In this document: positions 1-5,205 of the stretch, piece after piece
Layout of the letters: every line of letters begins with the position of its first letter
Numbering within the stretch: the stretch's first letter is position 1
Source: JARROD01 sp037384225
Lineage (GTDB): Bacteria > Pseudomonadota > Gammaproteobacteria > Pseudomonadales > Cellvibrionaceae
Assembly: GCA_037384225.1 (NCBI GenBank)
Contig: JARROD010000277.1
Span: 1 to 5,229, forward strand
DNA length: 5,229 nucleotides
Direction of reading: 5' to 3'
Made by a program: the position numbers and the translations under genes
The notes under the pieces: generated by a model
Told to the model about the DNA's origin: nothing
Databases searched by the model: none
Seen by the model: the letters and a program-made list of their open reading frames with translations, nothing else

Positions 1-123
1 CTCCCTAAGGCGTTTGGCTTCGAGCTAACCCGGCAGGCACCCGAGCTTTTAGAGAGTAATAAATTTTCGAGGCGCTGCCTGAAAGCGATCAAGGCGCCAT
101 TATGGTACTACTTAAAGGTTTGA
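1..123 (+). CDS. Possible 3' end of an unrecognised gene (partial)
   Basis: The first reading frame is open from the first base of the window to a TGA at 121-123, giving 40 residues that end in ...APLWYYLKV. The composition looks protein-like, with mixed charged and hydrophobic residues, a basic stretch (KFSRRCLKAIK) before an aromatic C-terminus, and no low-complexity runs. I do not recognise the family and cannot see a domain or motif. The start codon would lie outside the window. A 40-codon open frame can occur by chance, and no ribosome binding site or terminator is available to support it. Two copies of a 9-base repeat (AAGGTTTGA) overlap or follow its last codons, and no strong terminator follows directly. 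Treat it as a weak call. Confidence 0.33.
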   Translation, partial: LPKAFGFELTRQAPELLESNKFSRRCLKAIKAPLWYYLKV

Positions 124-149
124 GATGGGTTGAAGGTTTGAAGCTTTGA
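115..149. repeat. Short direct repeats AAGGTTTGA
   Basis: The 9-mer AAGGTTTGA occurs at 115-123 and 133-141, and a one-mismatch copy (AAGCTTTGA) occurs at 141-149. The rest of 124-298 has no convincing gene. One frame is open on each strand for roughly 54 to 63 codons, but neither has a start codon with a ribosome binding site. The stretch is richer in G than what follows and may be a decayed remnant. Confidence 0.5.
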
Positions 150-178
150 GGCGGGACTGACTTGTTGTGACATTGTTC

Positions 179-207
179 AATCGGGATTTGCGGGGGAGAT
201 CCCGGTT
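179..207. other. Imperfect hairpin
   Basis: AATCGGGAT at 179-187 pairs with ATCCCGGTT at 199-207, with one G-T wobble in nine pairs, across an 11-base loop. No T-run follows on either strand, so it does not look like an intrinsic terminator. No function is assigned. Confidence 0.35.
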
Positions 208-298
208 GAGCACGTTCGCGTAGACCTGGGGCCTAATGCGAGCGGATTTCAGGGTGGACCAGGAGTGCCTGGGACAAATCGGGGAATACGACGAGAAA

Positions 299-329
299 TT
301 GATTGACTTTTACCTTTATTGTCTATACA
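299..329 (+). promoter_or_regulatory. Putative sigma-70 promoter of the cold shock gene
   Basis: The -35 candidates are TTGACT at 303-308 (15 bases from the -10) or the overlapping TTGATT at 299-304 (19 bases from the -10). The -10 candidate is TATACA at 324-329. Composition switches abruptly from G-rich to AT-rich at about 300, as expected at a promoter. Transcription from about 336 would give a leader of about 145 nt. Long leaders are typical of cold-inducible cspA-type genes. Neither spacing is the ideal 17, so the exact hexamers are uncertain. Confidence 0.45.
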
Positions 330-435
330 GTCTACTCAGCTAGAAAGAACTTGTTTTGTTTATATTCTCCATGTCGTCGCTTCTTGTACGTATTCTGTAG
401 ATTCTAAATATCAGTCTGGTTTTTTCGCTATTCAC

Positions 436-480
436 GCCTTATTAAGGCACCTTTATACTTTATCTACAGGATATTATCCT
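436..480 (+). promoter_or_regulatory. Leader hairpins covering the csp ribosome binding site
   Basis: Two small perfect hairpins lie in the distal leader. GCCTT (436-440) pairs with AAGGC (444-448) around the loop ATT. AGGAT (468-472) pairs with ATCCT (476-480), again around ATT. The second contains the Shine-Dalgarno AGGA (468-471) and ends at the base before the ATG at 481, so folding would hide the ribosome binding site. The pairing is seen directly. A temperature-responsive role is inferred from the known leader control of cspA-family mRNAs. Confidence 0.45.
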
Positions 481-690
481 ATGTCTAATAAAACTACTGG
501 CACCGTAAAATGGTTTAATGAGTCAAAAGGCTTTGGTTTCATTGAGCAGAAGTCTGGCCCTGATGTATTCGCACACTTTAGTGCCATTGTAAGTTCAGGC
601 TTCAAAACCTTGTCAGAAGGGCAGCAGGTTGAGTTCAATGTGACTCAAGGGGGCAAAGGCCCTCAAGCTGAGAATATAGTAGCGATATAA
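481..690 (+). CDS. csp: CspA-family cold shock protein
   Basis: This 69-residue single-domain cold shock protein is a five-stranded OB-fold that binds single-stranded RNA and DNA in the cytoplasm. Proteins of this family act as RNA chaperones that melt mRNA structure at low temperature. RNP1 is KGFGFI (residues 16-21) and RNP2 is VFAHF (29-33). The aromatic surface W11, F12, F18, F20, F30, H32 and F33 is intact. The frame stays open upstream to 319, but the ATG at 481 is chosen because it gives the family's usual 66-70 residues, starts with the typical MSNK-TTGTVKWFN, and has AGGA nine bases upstream. The gene is monocistronic, with its own promoter and terminator. The long leader suggests post-transcriptional temperature control, but whether this paralogue is cold-induced or constitutive (CspC/CspE-like) cannot be told from sequence. 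Confidence 0.96.
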   Translation: MSNKTTGTVKWFNESKGFGFIEQKSGPDVFAHFSAIVSSGFKTLSEGQQVEFNVTQGGKGPQAENIVAI

Positions 691-708
691 TAGCTCGACA
701 CTTCTCTT

Positions 709-740
709 AAAAAGGCAAGCCAAAACGGCTTGCCTTTTTT
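709..740 (+). terminator. Rho-independent terminator of csp
   Basis: GGCAAGCC (714-721) pairs perfectly with GGCTTGCC (727-734) around the loop AAAAC. Six Ts follow (735-740), and five As (709-713) can extend the stem. It begins 18 bases after the csp stop codon. The A-run means it could also terminate transcription from the right, on the minus strand. Confidence 0.9.
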
Positions 741-850
741 ATGTCTTAAACACCAATTTCTCATTCAGAGAAAGAAACGATGGCTGGATAGAATACCCTG
801 CGTCAACAATTACATATATTTCTCAGGCGTTTAACCACAACAACCAATGA

Positions 851-1006
851 GTAGTAGAAGGGGGCGTTAGATGTGCTGACAGGTATAGCCCTTGGGTAAA
901 TAATAATGTAGTTTACAATATTAATGGAAAGTGTCTTCGTGATAAAATGGCCGATCTACATGCTTACGGGTTTAAAATAAAAGAGGGTAAAGTGTGGTTG
1001 ATGTAA
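851..1006 (+). pseudogene. Possible headless ORF remnant
   Basis: After a TGA at 848-850 this frame is open for 51 codons to a TAA at 1004-1006. The residues look protein-like, for example RYSPWVNNNVVYNINGK followed by a C-terminus ending in KEGKVWLM. There is no start codon with a ribosome binding site at the left end, and the first internal ATG (947) leaves only 19 residues. Upstream of the TGA the same frame is open back past 740 (..GWIEYPASTITYISQAFNHNNQ), so a longer gene interrupted by a nonsense mutation is possible. The TAA lies inside a perfect FNR-type box, which argues that this end may not be truly coding. I do not recognise a family. Confidence 0.25.
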
Positions 1007-1011
1007 ATCAA
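998..1011. promoter_or_regulatory. Perfect FNR/Anr-type box (left)
   Basis: TTGAT-GTAA-ATCAA matches the FNR/Anr consensus TTGAT-N4-ATCAA at all ten defined positions. FNR-family regulators use a [4Fe-4S] cluster to bind such sites under low oxygen. No gene start lies at a suitable distance on either side. On the minus strand a weak TATTTT lies 18 bases beyond the box, and on the plus strand there is no clear -10. It may be a fortuitous match or serve an unrecognised small transcript. The sequence match is certain and the function is not. Confidence 0.4.
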
Positions 1012-1074
1012 GAAGGGCCGCAGGCGCAAACAGATTTTTTGAGCCGACCACATTGGATTGGATCAAATTTTTGG

Positions 1075-1191
1075 TCACCCGGAAAAATAATAGACAGCCA
1101 GCGCCATCACCACAGTAAGGCTCATAAACACCAGAATTAAATTGCGAAGATTACGCCAAGTCTGTTCATCGCTAAGTGTTTTATCACTCAC
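1075..1191 (-). CDS. Small single-span membrane protein, 38 residues
   Basis: On the minus strand a GTG at 1191-1189 opens a 38-codon frame ending in TGA at 1077-1075. The N-terminus is polar and charged (MSDKTLSDEQTWRN, reading GTG as Met). It is followed by one hydrophobic span of about 20 residues (roughly 18-36, ILVFMSLTVVMALAVYYF), so the protein is probably an inner-membrane miniprotein with its N-terminus in the cytoplasm. The start is chosen because AGAGGAG lies seven bases upstream and no in-frame ATG precedes it. A perfect FNR-type box sits about 80 bases upstream with a TAnnnT -10 at class II distance, so low-oxygen induction is likely. It is divergent from the CBS protein gene and may share its control. 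I do not recognise the family. Small membrane proteins of this size commonly modulate larger membrane complexes, but no partner is visible here. Confidence 0.68.
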   Translation of the reverse strand: MSDKTLSDEQTWRNLRNLILVFMSLTVVMALAVYYFSG

Positions 1192-1198
1192 GGTCGCG

Positions 1199-1205
1199 CT
1201 CCTCT
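1199..1205 (-). promoter_or_regulatory. Ribosome binding site fixing the GTG start
   Basis: AGAGGAG on the minus strand ends seven bases before the GTG at 1191-1189. This near-consensus Shine-Dalgarno at the right distance is the main reason for accepting the GTG start of the 38-residue membrane protein. Confidence 0.7.
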
Positions 1206-1270
1206 TGTACTGTAATTGAACGTGTTTGTTTTTATTGAAAATAGACTAATCCGACCCTGTAAATTGGGTT

Positions 1271-1284
1271 TTGATTCAGATCAA
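1271..1284. promoter_or_regulatory. Perfect FNR/Anr box in a divergent promoter
   Basis: TTGAT-TCAG-ATCAA matches the FNR/Anr consensus at all ten defined positions. It lies between the small membrane protein gene (minus) and the CBS protein gene (plus). On the minus strand TAGTCT (1248-1243) begins exactly 22 bases beyond the box. On the plus strand TATATC (1306-1311) begins 21 bases beyond it. Class II FNR activation places the box at about -41.5, which gives just this distance to the -10. Both sides therefore look able to use the same box for activation under low oxygen. The spacing is seen, and activation is inferred from the known FNR mechanism. Confidence 0.7.
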
Positions 1285-1311
1285 TAAAAGACTGACAACT
1301 GTTGCTATATC

Positions 1312-1449
1312 CCACCCGGCATCGCTGTACCCTGGGCACCTATCTATATAAACAATGCCGGTAAATCCCGCTGTGCTTCAATGATGATCCAAGTCAACTA
1401 ATGGTGGGTTAACGCTTGTCGTCAACCTCCCTATTGGTTTAGGTTATAA
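1312..1449. other. Non-coding spacer left of the inverted-repeat element
   Basis: No gene or RNA is seen here. A TA-rich spot (CTATATAAA, 1344-1352) resembles a -10, but nothing like a -35 precedes it. If the plus-strand FNR promoter is real, this stretch is the start of a leader of nearly 400 bases for the CBS gene. Confidence 0.4.
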
Positions 1450-1631
1450 CTATACCCAAAGCGTTTGAGATTTAGGCCTCCAGAGCACGCCCCTTTTTGC
1501 CCCTGGCCGCGTCGCTCCTCCTTACGTGGGGTCTGCCACGCGGCGTCGTCGCTCCCCCTGTCCTTAAAAGAAAAGGGGGAACAAAAATTGACGCACTCTG
1601 AAGACCTAAATCTCAAACGCTTTGGGTATAG
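1450..1631. mobile_element. MITE-like element with perfect 27-bp terminal inverted repeats
   Basis: Bases 1450-1476 (beginning CTATACCCAAAGCG) and 1605-1631 (ending CGCTTTGGGTATAG) are exact inverted copies, 27 of 27. Complementarity continues imperfectly for about 20 more bases inward (1477-1498 with 1583-1604, including CAGAG and TTTTT on one side). A smaller hairpin sits near the centre: CGTGG at 1525-1529 with CCACG at 1536-1540. The element is about 180 bp and has no transposase. If TA is the target duplication, as in IS630/Tc1-mariner relatives, the mobile unit would be 1453-1628, flanked by TA at 1451-1452 and 1629-1630. Open frames on each strand across it begin and end with nearly the same peptides (MRFR..., ...NLKRFGYS) purely because of the symmetry, and are not called as genes. 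It lies in the leader region of the CBS gene. Confidence 0.78.
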
Positions 1632-1640
1632 CGATCTGAA

Positions 1641-1657
1641 ATCGAGGGGACCTCGAT
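1641..1657. other. Perfect short hairpin upstream of the CBS gene
   Basis: ATCGAGG (1641-1647) pairs with CCTCGAT (1651-1657) around the loop GGA. It lies just outside the MITE-like element and 54 bases before the CBS start codon. No T-run follows, so it is not a terminator. It could be an mRNA leader structure or an operator. Confidence 0.4.
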
Positions 1658-1674
1658 GGAGTGGAGAACACCGC

Positions 1675-1684
1675 GTGTATACAC
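1675..1684. promoter_or_regulatory. Perfect 10-bp palindrome GTGTATACAC
   Basis: A fully symmetric decamer lies 27 bases before the CBS start codon. It contains TATACA, which could act as a -10, but there is no good -35 at 16-18 bases upstream. A DNA-binding dimer site is equally possible. The symmetry is observed and the role is unknown. Confidence 0.3.
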
Positions 1685-1711
1685 AATAGCAGAATACCTT
1701 AGGAAGTCATT

Positions 1712-2188
1712 ATGCAAGCCTTAACCGCAAAAGATATCATGAAAACGGAAGTGCTTTTCGCCTACGAGGGGTGGTCAATTAAATATCTGGCCGATTTTTT
1801 GATCAAAAATAAAATCGCCGGCGTGCCGGTGATCACCGCCGACAGTGAACTTATCGGTGTGGCCAGTGTGACCGATATTTTCCGCTTTGAAAATCAGGAA
1901 ATCGATGCCAAGGTCAACGCCTTGCGCGATTATTACCAGGATGCCTACGGTAACGAAATCGACTTTCTGGACCTGGACAAATGGGCCTACAATGCCGAGG
2001 AAAATTGTACCACCGGGCAGATTATGCAAAGGAACATTATCTCCGTTACCGAGGATACCAGGGTAGCCTCCATCTGCCGGATTATGCTGGAGAATAAAAT
2101 TCACCGAGTATTCGTCACAAAAGAAAACAAAGTGACGGGTGTCATTACGACATCAAACATACTGGCGCTTATATCAGAAAAGTTGTGA
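1712..2188 (+). CDS. CBS-pair (Bateman module) regulatory protein
   Basis: This is a stand-alone 158-residue protein made of two CBS domains, the tandem module that typically binds adenine nucleotides or related ligands as a cytoplasmic energy or redox sensor. CBS1 covers about residues 7-60, with DIM at 8-10, GVPV at 37-40 and LIGVASVTDIFRF ending at 59. CBS2 covers about 103-157, with IM at 104-105, HRVFV at 131-135 and VTGVITTSNILALI at 141-154. The linker of about 40 residues (60-101) is acidic and aromatic-rich, longer than in minimal CBS pairs. There is no catalytic, DNA-binding or membrane domain, so it probably acts by binding a partner. The ATG at 1712 has AGGAAG five bases upstream. 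The gene lies downstream of an FNR-type box and diverges from a small membrane protein, which suggests a role in low-oxygen adaptation. The partner and ligand are not identifiable here. Confidence 0.94.
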   Translation: MQALTAKDIMKTEVLFAYEGWSIKYLADFLIKNKIAGVPVITADSELIGVASVTDIFRFENQEIDAKVNALRDYYQDAYGNEIDFLDLDKWAYNAEENCTTGQIMQRNIISVTEDTRVASICRIMLENKIHRVFVTKENKVTGVITTSNILALISEKL

Positions 2189-2200
2189 AACTCCAACTAT

Positions 2201-2234
2201 TCGGGCGTAACACTAAATCGGGCGTAACACTAAA
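2201..2234. repeat. Perfect 17-bp tandem duplication
   Basis: TCGGGCGTAACACTAAA occurs twice back to back (2201-2217 and 2218-2234) with no mismatch. It starts 12 bases after the CBS stop codon and precedes the terminator. It may be a recent slippage duplication or a pair of protein-binding sites. Confidence 0.92.
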
Positions 2235-2262
2235 CGCATGTCTCTAAGTCTCCAGTGGCATG

Positions 2263-2290
2263 CCGGCGAGGCCAGGCCTCGCCGGTTTGT
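2263..2290 (+). terminator. Strong hairpin terminator after the CBS gene
   Basis: CCGGCGAGGCC (2263-2273) and GGCCTCGCCGG (2275-2285) are perfect inverted copies around a single A. The realistic fold is a nine-pair GC-rich stem with the loop CCAGG, followed by TTTGTT. It should end the CBS transcript. On the minus strand the hairpin also lies downstream of the convergent receptor gene but has no T-run there, so it would be a weaker terminator in that direction. Confidence 0.8.
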
Positions 2291-2292
2291 TA

Positions 2293-2306
2293 GACCGTGC
2301 ACGGTC
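2293..2306. other. Perfect 14-bp palindrome GACCGTGCACGGTC
   Basis: This fully symmetric sequence lies six bases beyond the stop codon of the receptor gene, on its downstream side, and seven bases from the CBS terminator. It may help end receptor transcription, although no T-run follows on the minus strand. A role as a protein-binding site cannot be excluded. Confidence 0.4.
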
Positions 2307-2311
2307 CTTAT

Positions 2312-5131
2312 TTAGTCACCGCTTCGATAGCTCAGACCCAATGTCACACGCGTACCATACTTGCTCCACGCAAGTGGCAAACCTCCCTGGGTGAATGGGA
2401 CGACGTCATCATCCAACAGATTTTGCGCGGATAATGTCAACGAGAGATTGTCGTTCCATTTGTAAGTGAAAGAGGCATCCAACTGACCCCATTCTTCTTC
2501 AAACTTAGGAAAGTCATTCTCGCTGCCCACTTGAGTGTTGTACTTGCTTCGCCACGAATAGGACAGGCGGGCCGAAATCGGTCCCTGTTCATAGAACGGC
2601 GACACCGAATAGCTCCTCTTCGACAGATAGGGCAGGGGTAAATCATGGGCCGAATTGAAGTCGTCGGTATAGGAGCCGTAGCGCTGATCCAACCAGGTCA
2701 CATTGGCTTGAATGCCAAAGCCCCACCCCAAATCTCCGATATAGCCGACAGCCACGCCCGAAACCTGCGCGTTGCTGCCATTAAGCGGCGAATTGATAAG
2801 CATGGGGGTGACACGCCCAAGCTTGCCATTACAGAACAGCGAGGTGTCCGCTGCGCAATATTCCAACGCTTCGGTCGGTACGGTTACGTCGACCAAGCTT
2901 GTTTTACGAACGATGTAGGACTCAATGTCCTTGTAGAGCAGATCGATATTAACAATGCTGTTGGGCGCGAAATACCATTCCCAGGTTGCCGTGTAATTTA
3001 TTGCCCGATACGGCTCCAAATCCGGATTGCCACCGCCGCCGGCGAAGTGTTCATTGTCAATGCCGTAGCGCTCAATATTCCACGCGATTTGACCTGACAT
3101 GTCCTTAAAGGTAGGACGGGACATAACCTTTCCCGCCGAAAACCGCATCAGCATGTCATCGGTCAAATTATAGATCAGGTTGAACGATGGCAAGACATCG
3201 GTGTAGCCGGATTTCGTCGAAATCATTTCTTCGAACCATGGTTCGAAATCCAGGGTCGAACGATATGTCTGTTCATTCTCGGTATCCACGTAACGCACGC
3301 CGACATCGCCACTCCAACGCCCGGATAGGAAATTGCCCTGGATATAGTACGCATTGGCGGTCTCCGTCGTATTCCAAAAGTTACCCGCATCGCGAAAATC
3401 ACCCGTGGACACGTTTGCGGCTGATTTATTGCCTTCGGAATAGGCGCGAACTGCATCGCGGGTCATCGCTACGTATTGGACCAAATCCCCGCTGGAACTC
3501 AAACCGTCAACCAGGGCCCTATCGCTGAGGAATGTTTCAAAATCCGACATCGAACCGGTAATATCGAATACCGTGTTGAAGAAATGAGGTTGGTTGACGT
3601 CAGTGTGCTCATGATACTTGTAACCGAACTGAATTTCCTCAAACGGTCCCAGATTAACATTACGCGTAAAATCGAGATAAGCGTAGTCAATCGAGTCCGT
3701 GGTGACCGCTGTCTTTACGAAGCCGGCTTGTTGACCTGATGCGCGCGTTTTGAAAATACCGGGGTCAGTGACAGGGACGTCCAACTCGAGGTTGGAGCCG
3801 TCCGGTCCCCATGTCCAGGATCCATTCTGATTGCCATAGAAACTCAGATAGTATTCGGGGTCCGAGCCGCCATTAGCCTCTGTTGTGCCACCCCGCGCGC
3901 GGATGTTCCAATCTCCGGGCGACCACTCAATTTCCAGGTTGTAGGTTTCGTTGGTAAGTTGCTGGCGCTTGAAATACTCGTCCATGCGAACGGCCATTGC
4001 GCCGGTCCCGCCGATGACACCGGCGCCGCTCGTCTCGACTGACGTCATCATGGTCGGGGACAGGACCTCATTGGTGACCGGGTCGCGGGAATCATAGGCA
4101 TTCGCCTCGTTCCAGTTCACACTAATGTCGCCAAAAAAAGTCTGCGAATAGCTAGAGAAATCACTGTCGACGTTGAGCCCTGAAAACTTGACCCTAAAAT
4201 CCTTTATAGGGCGCCACTCGAACACGGCATGAAAAGTCTTGCGCTCCCGTTGCTGCTCATAGGAAGAGTTGGCCAGATACTGCGGAATCAACATCCCCGG
4301 AGCAAGTTCGGGGCCGCTCGTGACATTGGGTAACATCGCTGAGTCTGTGAAGCCGGATTCATCGCAGCCACCCCACCCGCTGGCATCGCAGACATCATGA
4401 TACCCCGCAAAGAGACTCCCGCTGCCGAGCACGGATTTGTTGTAAGCGTATAGAAAAAGAGCGCCGAATGTGCTCGAAGCATTCTTCCAGTTATAGAATA
4501 CCGAGTATCGTGGATCGCTCTCATCGTTTCTGAGGTTCCGGTTGTAATTCAGATTCAACACTAATTCGTTTGCGGGCGTATCCAACGGATTGCGGGTGTT
4601 GACGATAACAGAGCCGCCGATGCCGCCTTCGTCCAGGCGCGCCTGCGTTGTCTTGTACACTTCCACATTGCCAATGAGCTCCGGCGCCAGGTTTGCAAAT
4701 GAAAAGGACCGGCCCGTGTCGGTATTGTTCGCCCCTGTCGAAGCCGTCGCAATCGGCGTTCCGTCCAACGATACATTGACCAGGCGAGAGTCGATACCGT
4801 TGATCGCAATCTTGTCGCCTTCGCCACCGGATGATCGATCGACTGTCACAGCCGGTAGTCGCGACAATGCCTCCGCGACGTTTACATCGGGGAATTTCAT
4901 AACGTCCTCAGAGGTGATGACGTCAGTGTGCGCACTGGCGAGGCGCTTCATATCCAGCGATTTTTGAAGGCTGGAACGCACGCCCAGGACGACAACAGTT
5001 TCAATAATGTCTTCCTCTTCCTCTTCCTCCTCCTCAGCGCTATTGTCCGCAGGTTGTTGGGCATAAGCTGAACCCATTGCCAGCATTCCCATCAACGCTG
5101 CCGTAGTCAAGGTAAACGATTTTAATTTCAT
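2312..5131 (-). CDS. TonB-dependent outer-membrane receptor, 939 residues
   Basis: This outer-membrane active transporter is gated by a periplasmic plug and energised by TonB-ExbB-ExbD. Residues 1-24 are a signal peptide cut after SAYA. Eight consecutive glutamates (33-40) and D41 precede the TonB box ETVVVLG (44-50). The plug runs from about 55 to 182, with SEDVMKFPDVNVAEALSRLP, the LVNVSLDG loop and VEVYKTTQARLDEGGIGGSV near its end. The rest is the 22-strand barrel, with the C-terminal NLLDDD signature at about 904. Cysteine pairs at 248/256 and 759/767 may brace extracellular loops. The style resembles the TonB-Xanth-Caul subfamily (TIGR01782), often linked to carbohydrate uptake, but no neighbour reveals the substrate. 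The ATG at 5131 has a G-rich AAGGGGGGA upstream. Oddly, the protein ends YRSGD and not in the usual terminal aromatic residue, and 39 bases encoding residues 157-170 recur inverted at 5191-5229. Confidence 0.96.
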   Translation of the reverse strand: MKLKSFTLTTAALMGMLAMGSAYAQQPADNSAEEEEEEEEDIIETVVVLGVRSSLQKSLDMKRLASAHTDVITSEDVMKFPDVNVAEALSRLPAVTVDRSSGGEGDKIAINGIDSRLVNVSLDGTPIATASTGANNTDTGRSFSFANLAPELIGNVEVYKTTQARLDEGGIGGSVIVNTRNPLDTPANELVLNLNYNRNLRNDESDPRYSVFYNWKNASSTFGALFLYAYNKSVLGSGSLFAGYHDVCDASGWGGCDESGFTDSAMLPNVTSGPELAPGMLIPQYLANSSYEQQRERKTFHAVFEWRPIKDFRVKFSGLNVDSDFSSYSQTFFGDISVNWNEANAYDSRDPVTNEVLSPTMMTSVETSGAGVIGGTGAMAVRMDEYFKRQQLTNETYNLEIEWSPGDWNIRARGGTTEANGGSDPEYYLSFYGNQNGSWTWGPDGSNLELDVPVTDPGIFKTRASGQQAGFVKTAVTTDSIDYAYLDFTRNVNLGPFEEIQFGYKYHEHTDVNQPHFFNTVFDITGSMSDFETFLSDRALVDGLSSSGDLVQYVAMTRDAVRAYSEGNKSAANVSTGDFRDAGNFWNTTETANAYYIQGNFLSGRWSGDVGVRYVDTENEQTYRSTLDFEPWFEEMISTKSGYTDVLPSFNLIYNLTDDMLMRFSAGKVMSRPTFKDMSGQIAWNIERYGIDNEHFAGGGGNPDLEPYRAINYTATWEWYFAPNSIVNIDLLYKDIESYIVRKTSLVDVTVPTEALEYCAADTSLFCNGKLGRVTPMLINSPLNGSNAQVSGVAVGYIGDLGWGFGIQANVTWLDQRYGSYTDDFNSAHDLPLPYLSKRSYSVSPFYEQGPISARLSYSWRSKYNTQVGSENDFPKFEEEWGQLDASFTYKWNDNLSLTLSAQNLLDDDVVPFTQGGLPLAWSKYGTRVTLGLSYRSGD
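4624..4662 (-). repeat. Inverted repeat arm inside the receptor gene
   Basis: These 39 bases are identical, in inverted orientation, to 5191-5229. Here they encode the end of receptor residue E157 through the start of G170 (VYKTTQARLDEG), a conserved part of the plug. The arm contains the 12-base palindrome CAGGCGCGCCTG. Confidence 0.97.
5012..5035 (-). repeat. In-frame GAG/GAA trinucleotide tract
   Basis: Eight consecutive glutamate codons (mixed GAG and GAA) encode residues 33-40 of the receptor, between the signal peptide and the TonB box. Slippage in steps of three would change the linker length without shifting the frame. Confidence 0.9.
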
Positions 5132-5171
5132 TTTGTCTTTCCCCCCTTGCTAATCAGACCACCCGCCCTCC

Positions 5172-5205
5172 GCTTTAGTAAGCACGGTGTAAGTGTACAA
5201 GACAA
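5172..5205 (-). promoter_or_regulatory. Weak candidate promoter for the receptor gene
   Basis: On the minus strand TTGTAC (5200-5195) and TAAAGC (5177-5172) are 17 bases apart, and TTGTCT (5205-5200) with CTTACT (5182-5177) is an alternative pair, also 17 apart. Each -10 matches consensus at only three of six bases. Both -35 candidates lie inside the 39-base repeat, so the promoter, if real, uses sequence derived from a receptor coding region. The true promoter may lie beyond the window. Confidence 0.2.

Noticed and set aside
112..303. Open frames on both strands in the G-rich stretch before the cold shock gene.
   Set aside because: Neither has a start codon with a ribosome binding site, no family is recognisable, and openness on both strands points to composition and not coding.
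319..480. An N-terminal extension of the cold shock protein from upstream in-frame codons.
   Set aside because: It would add 54 residues unlike any cold shock domain, starts inside the likely promoter, and ignores the well-placed ribosome binding site before the ATG at 481.
829..872. An integron attC-like pair: GTTTAAC at 829-835 and GTTAGAT at 866-872, matching the RYYYAAC and GTTRRRY cores.
   Set aside because: At 44 bases the span is shorter than known attC sites, the interior has no matching inner inverted arms, and no second site follows the downstream ORF remnant.
1053..1066. An FNR-like sequence TTGGATTGGATCAA downstream of the small membrane gene.
   Set aside because: One half-site deviates at two of five positions and no promoter lies at a useful distance, unlike the two perfect boxes.
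1431..1689. Open frames on both strands across the inverted-repeat element (61 and 74 codons).
   Set aside because: Both begin with MRFR and contain LNLKRFGYS because the terminal repeats mirror each other. Neither has a ribosome binding site.
3187..3739. Several long plus-strand and alternative-frame ORFs inside the receptor gene.
   Set aside because: They are antisense or out-of-frame shadows of the 939-residue receptor, with no ribosome binding sites or recognisable domains.
5188..5199. A TGTA-N4-TACA dyad upstream of the receptor start, resembling an operator.
   Set aside because: Most of it lies within the copied plug-coding sequence (the GTG TAC codons), so the symmetry is probably incidental.
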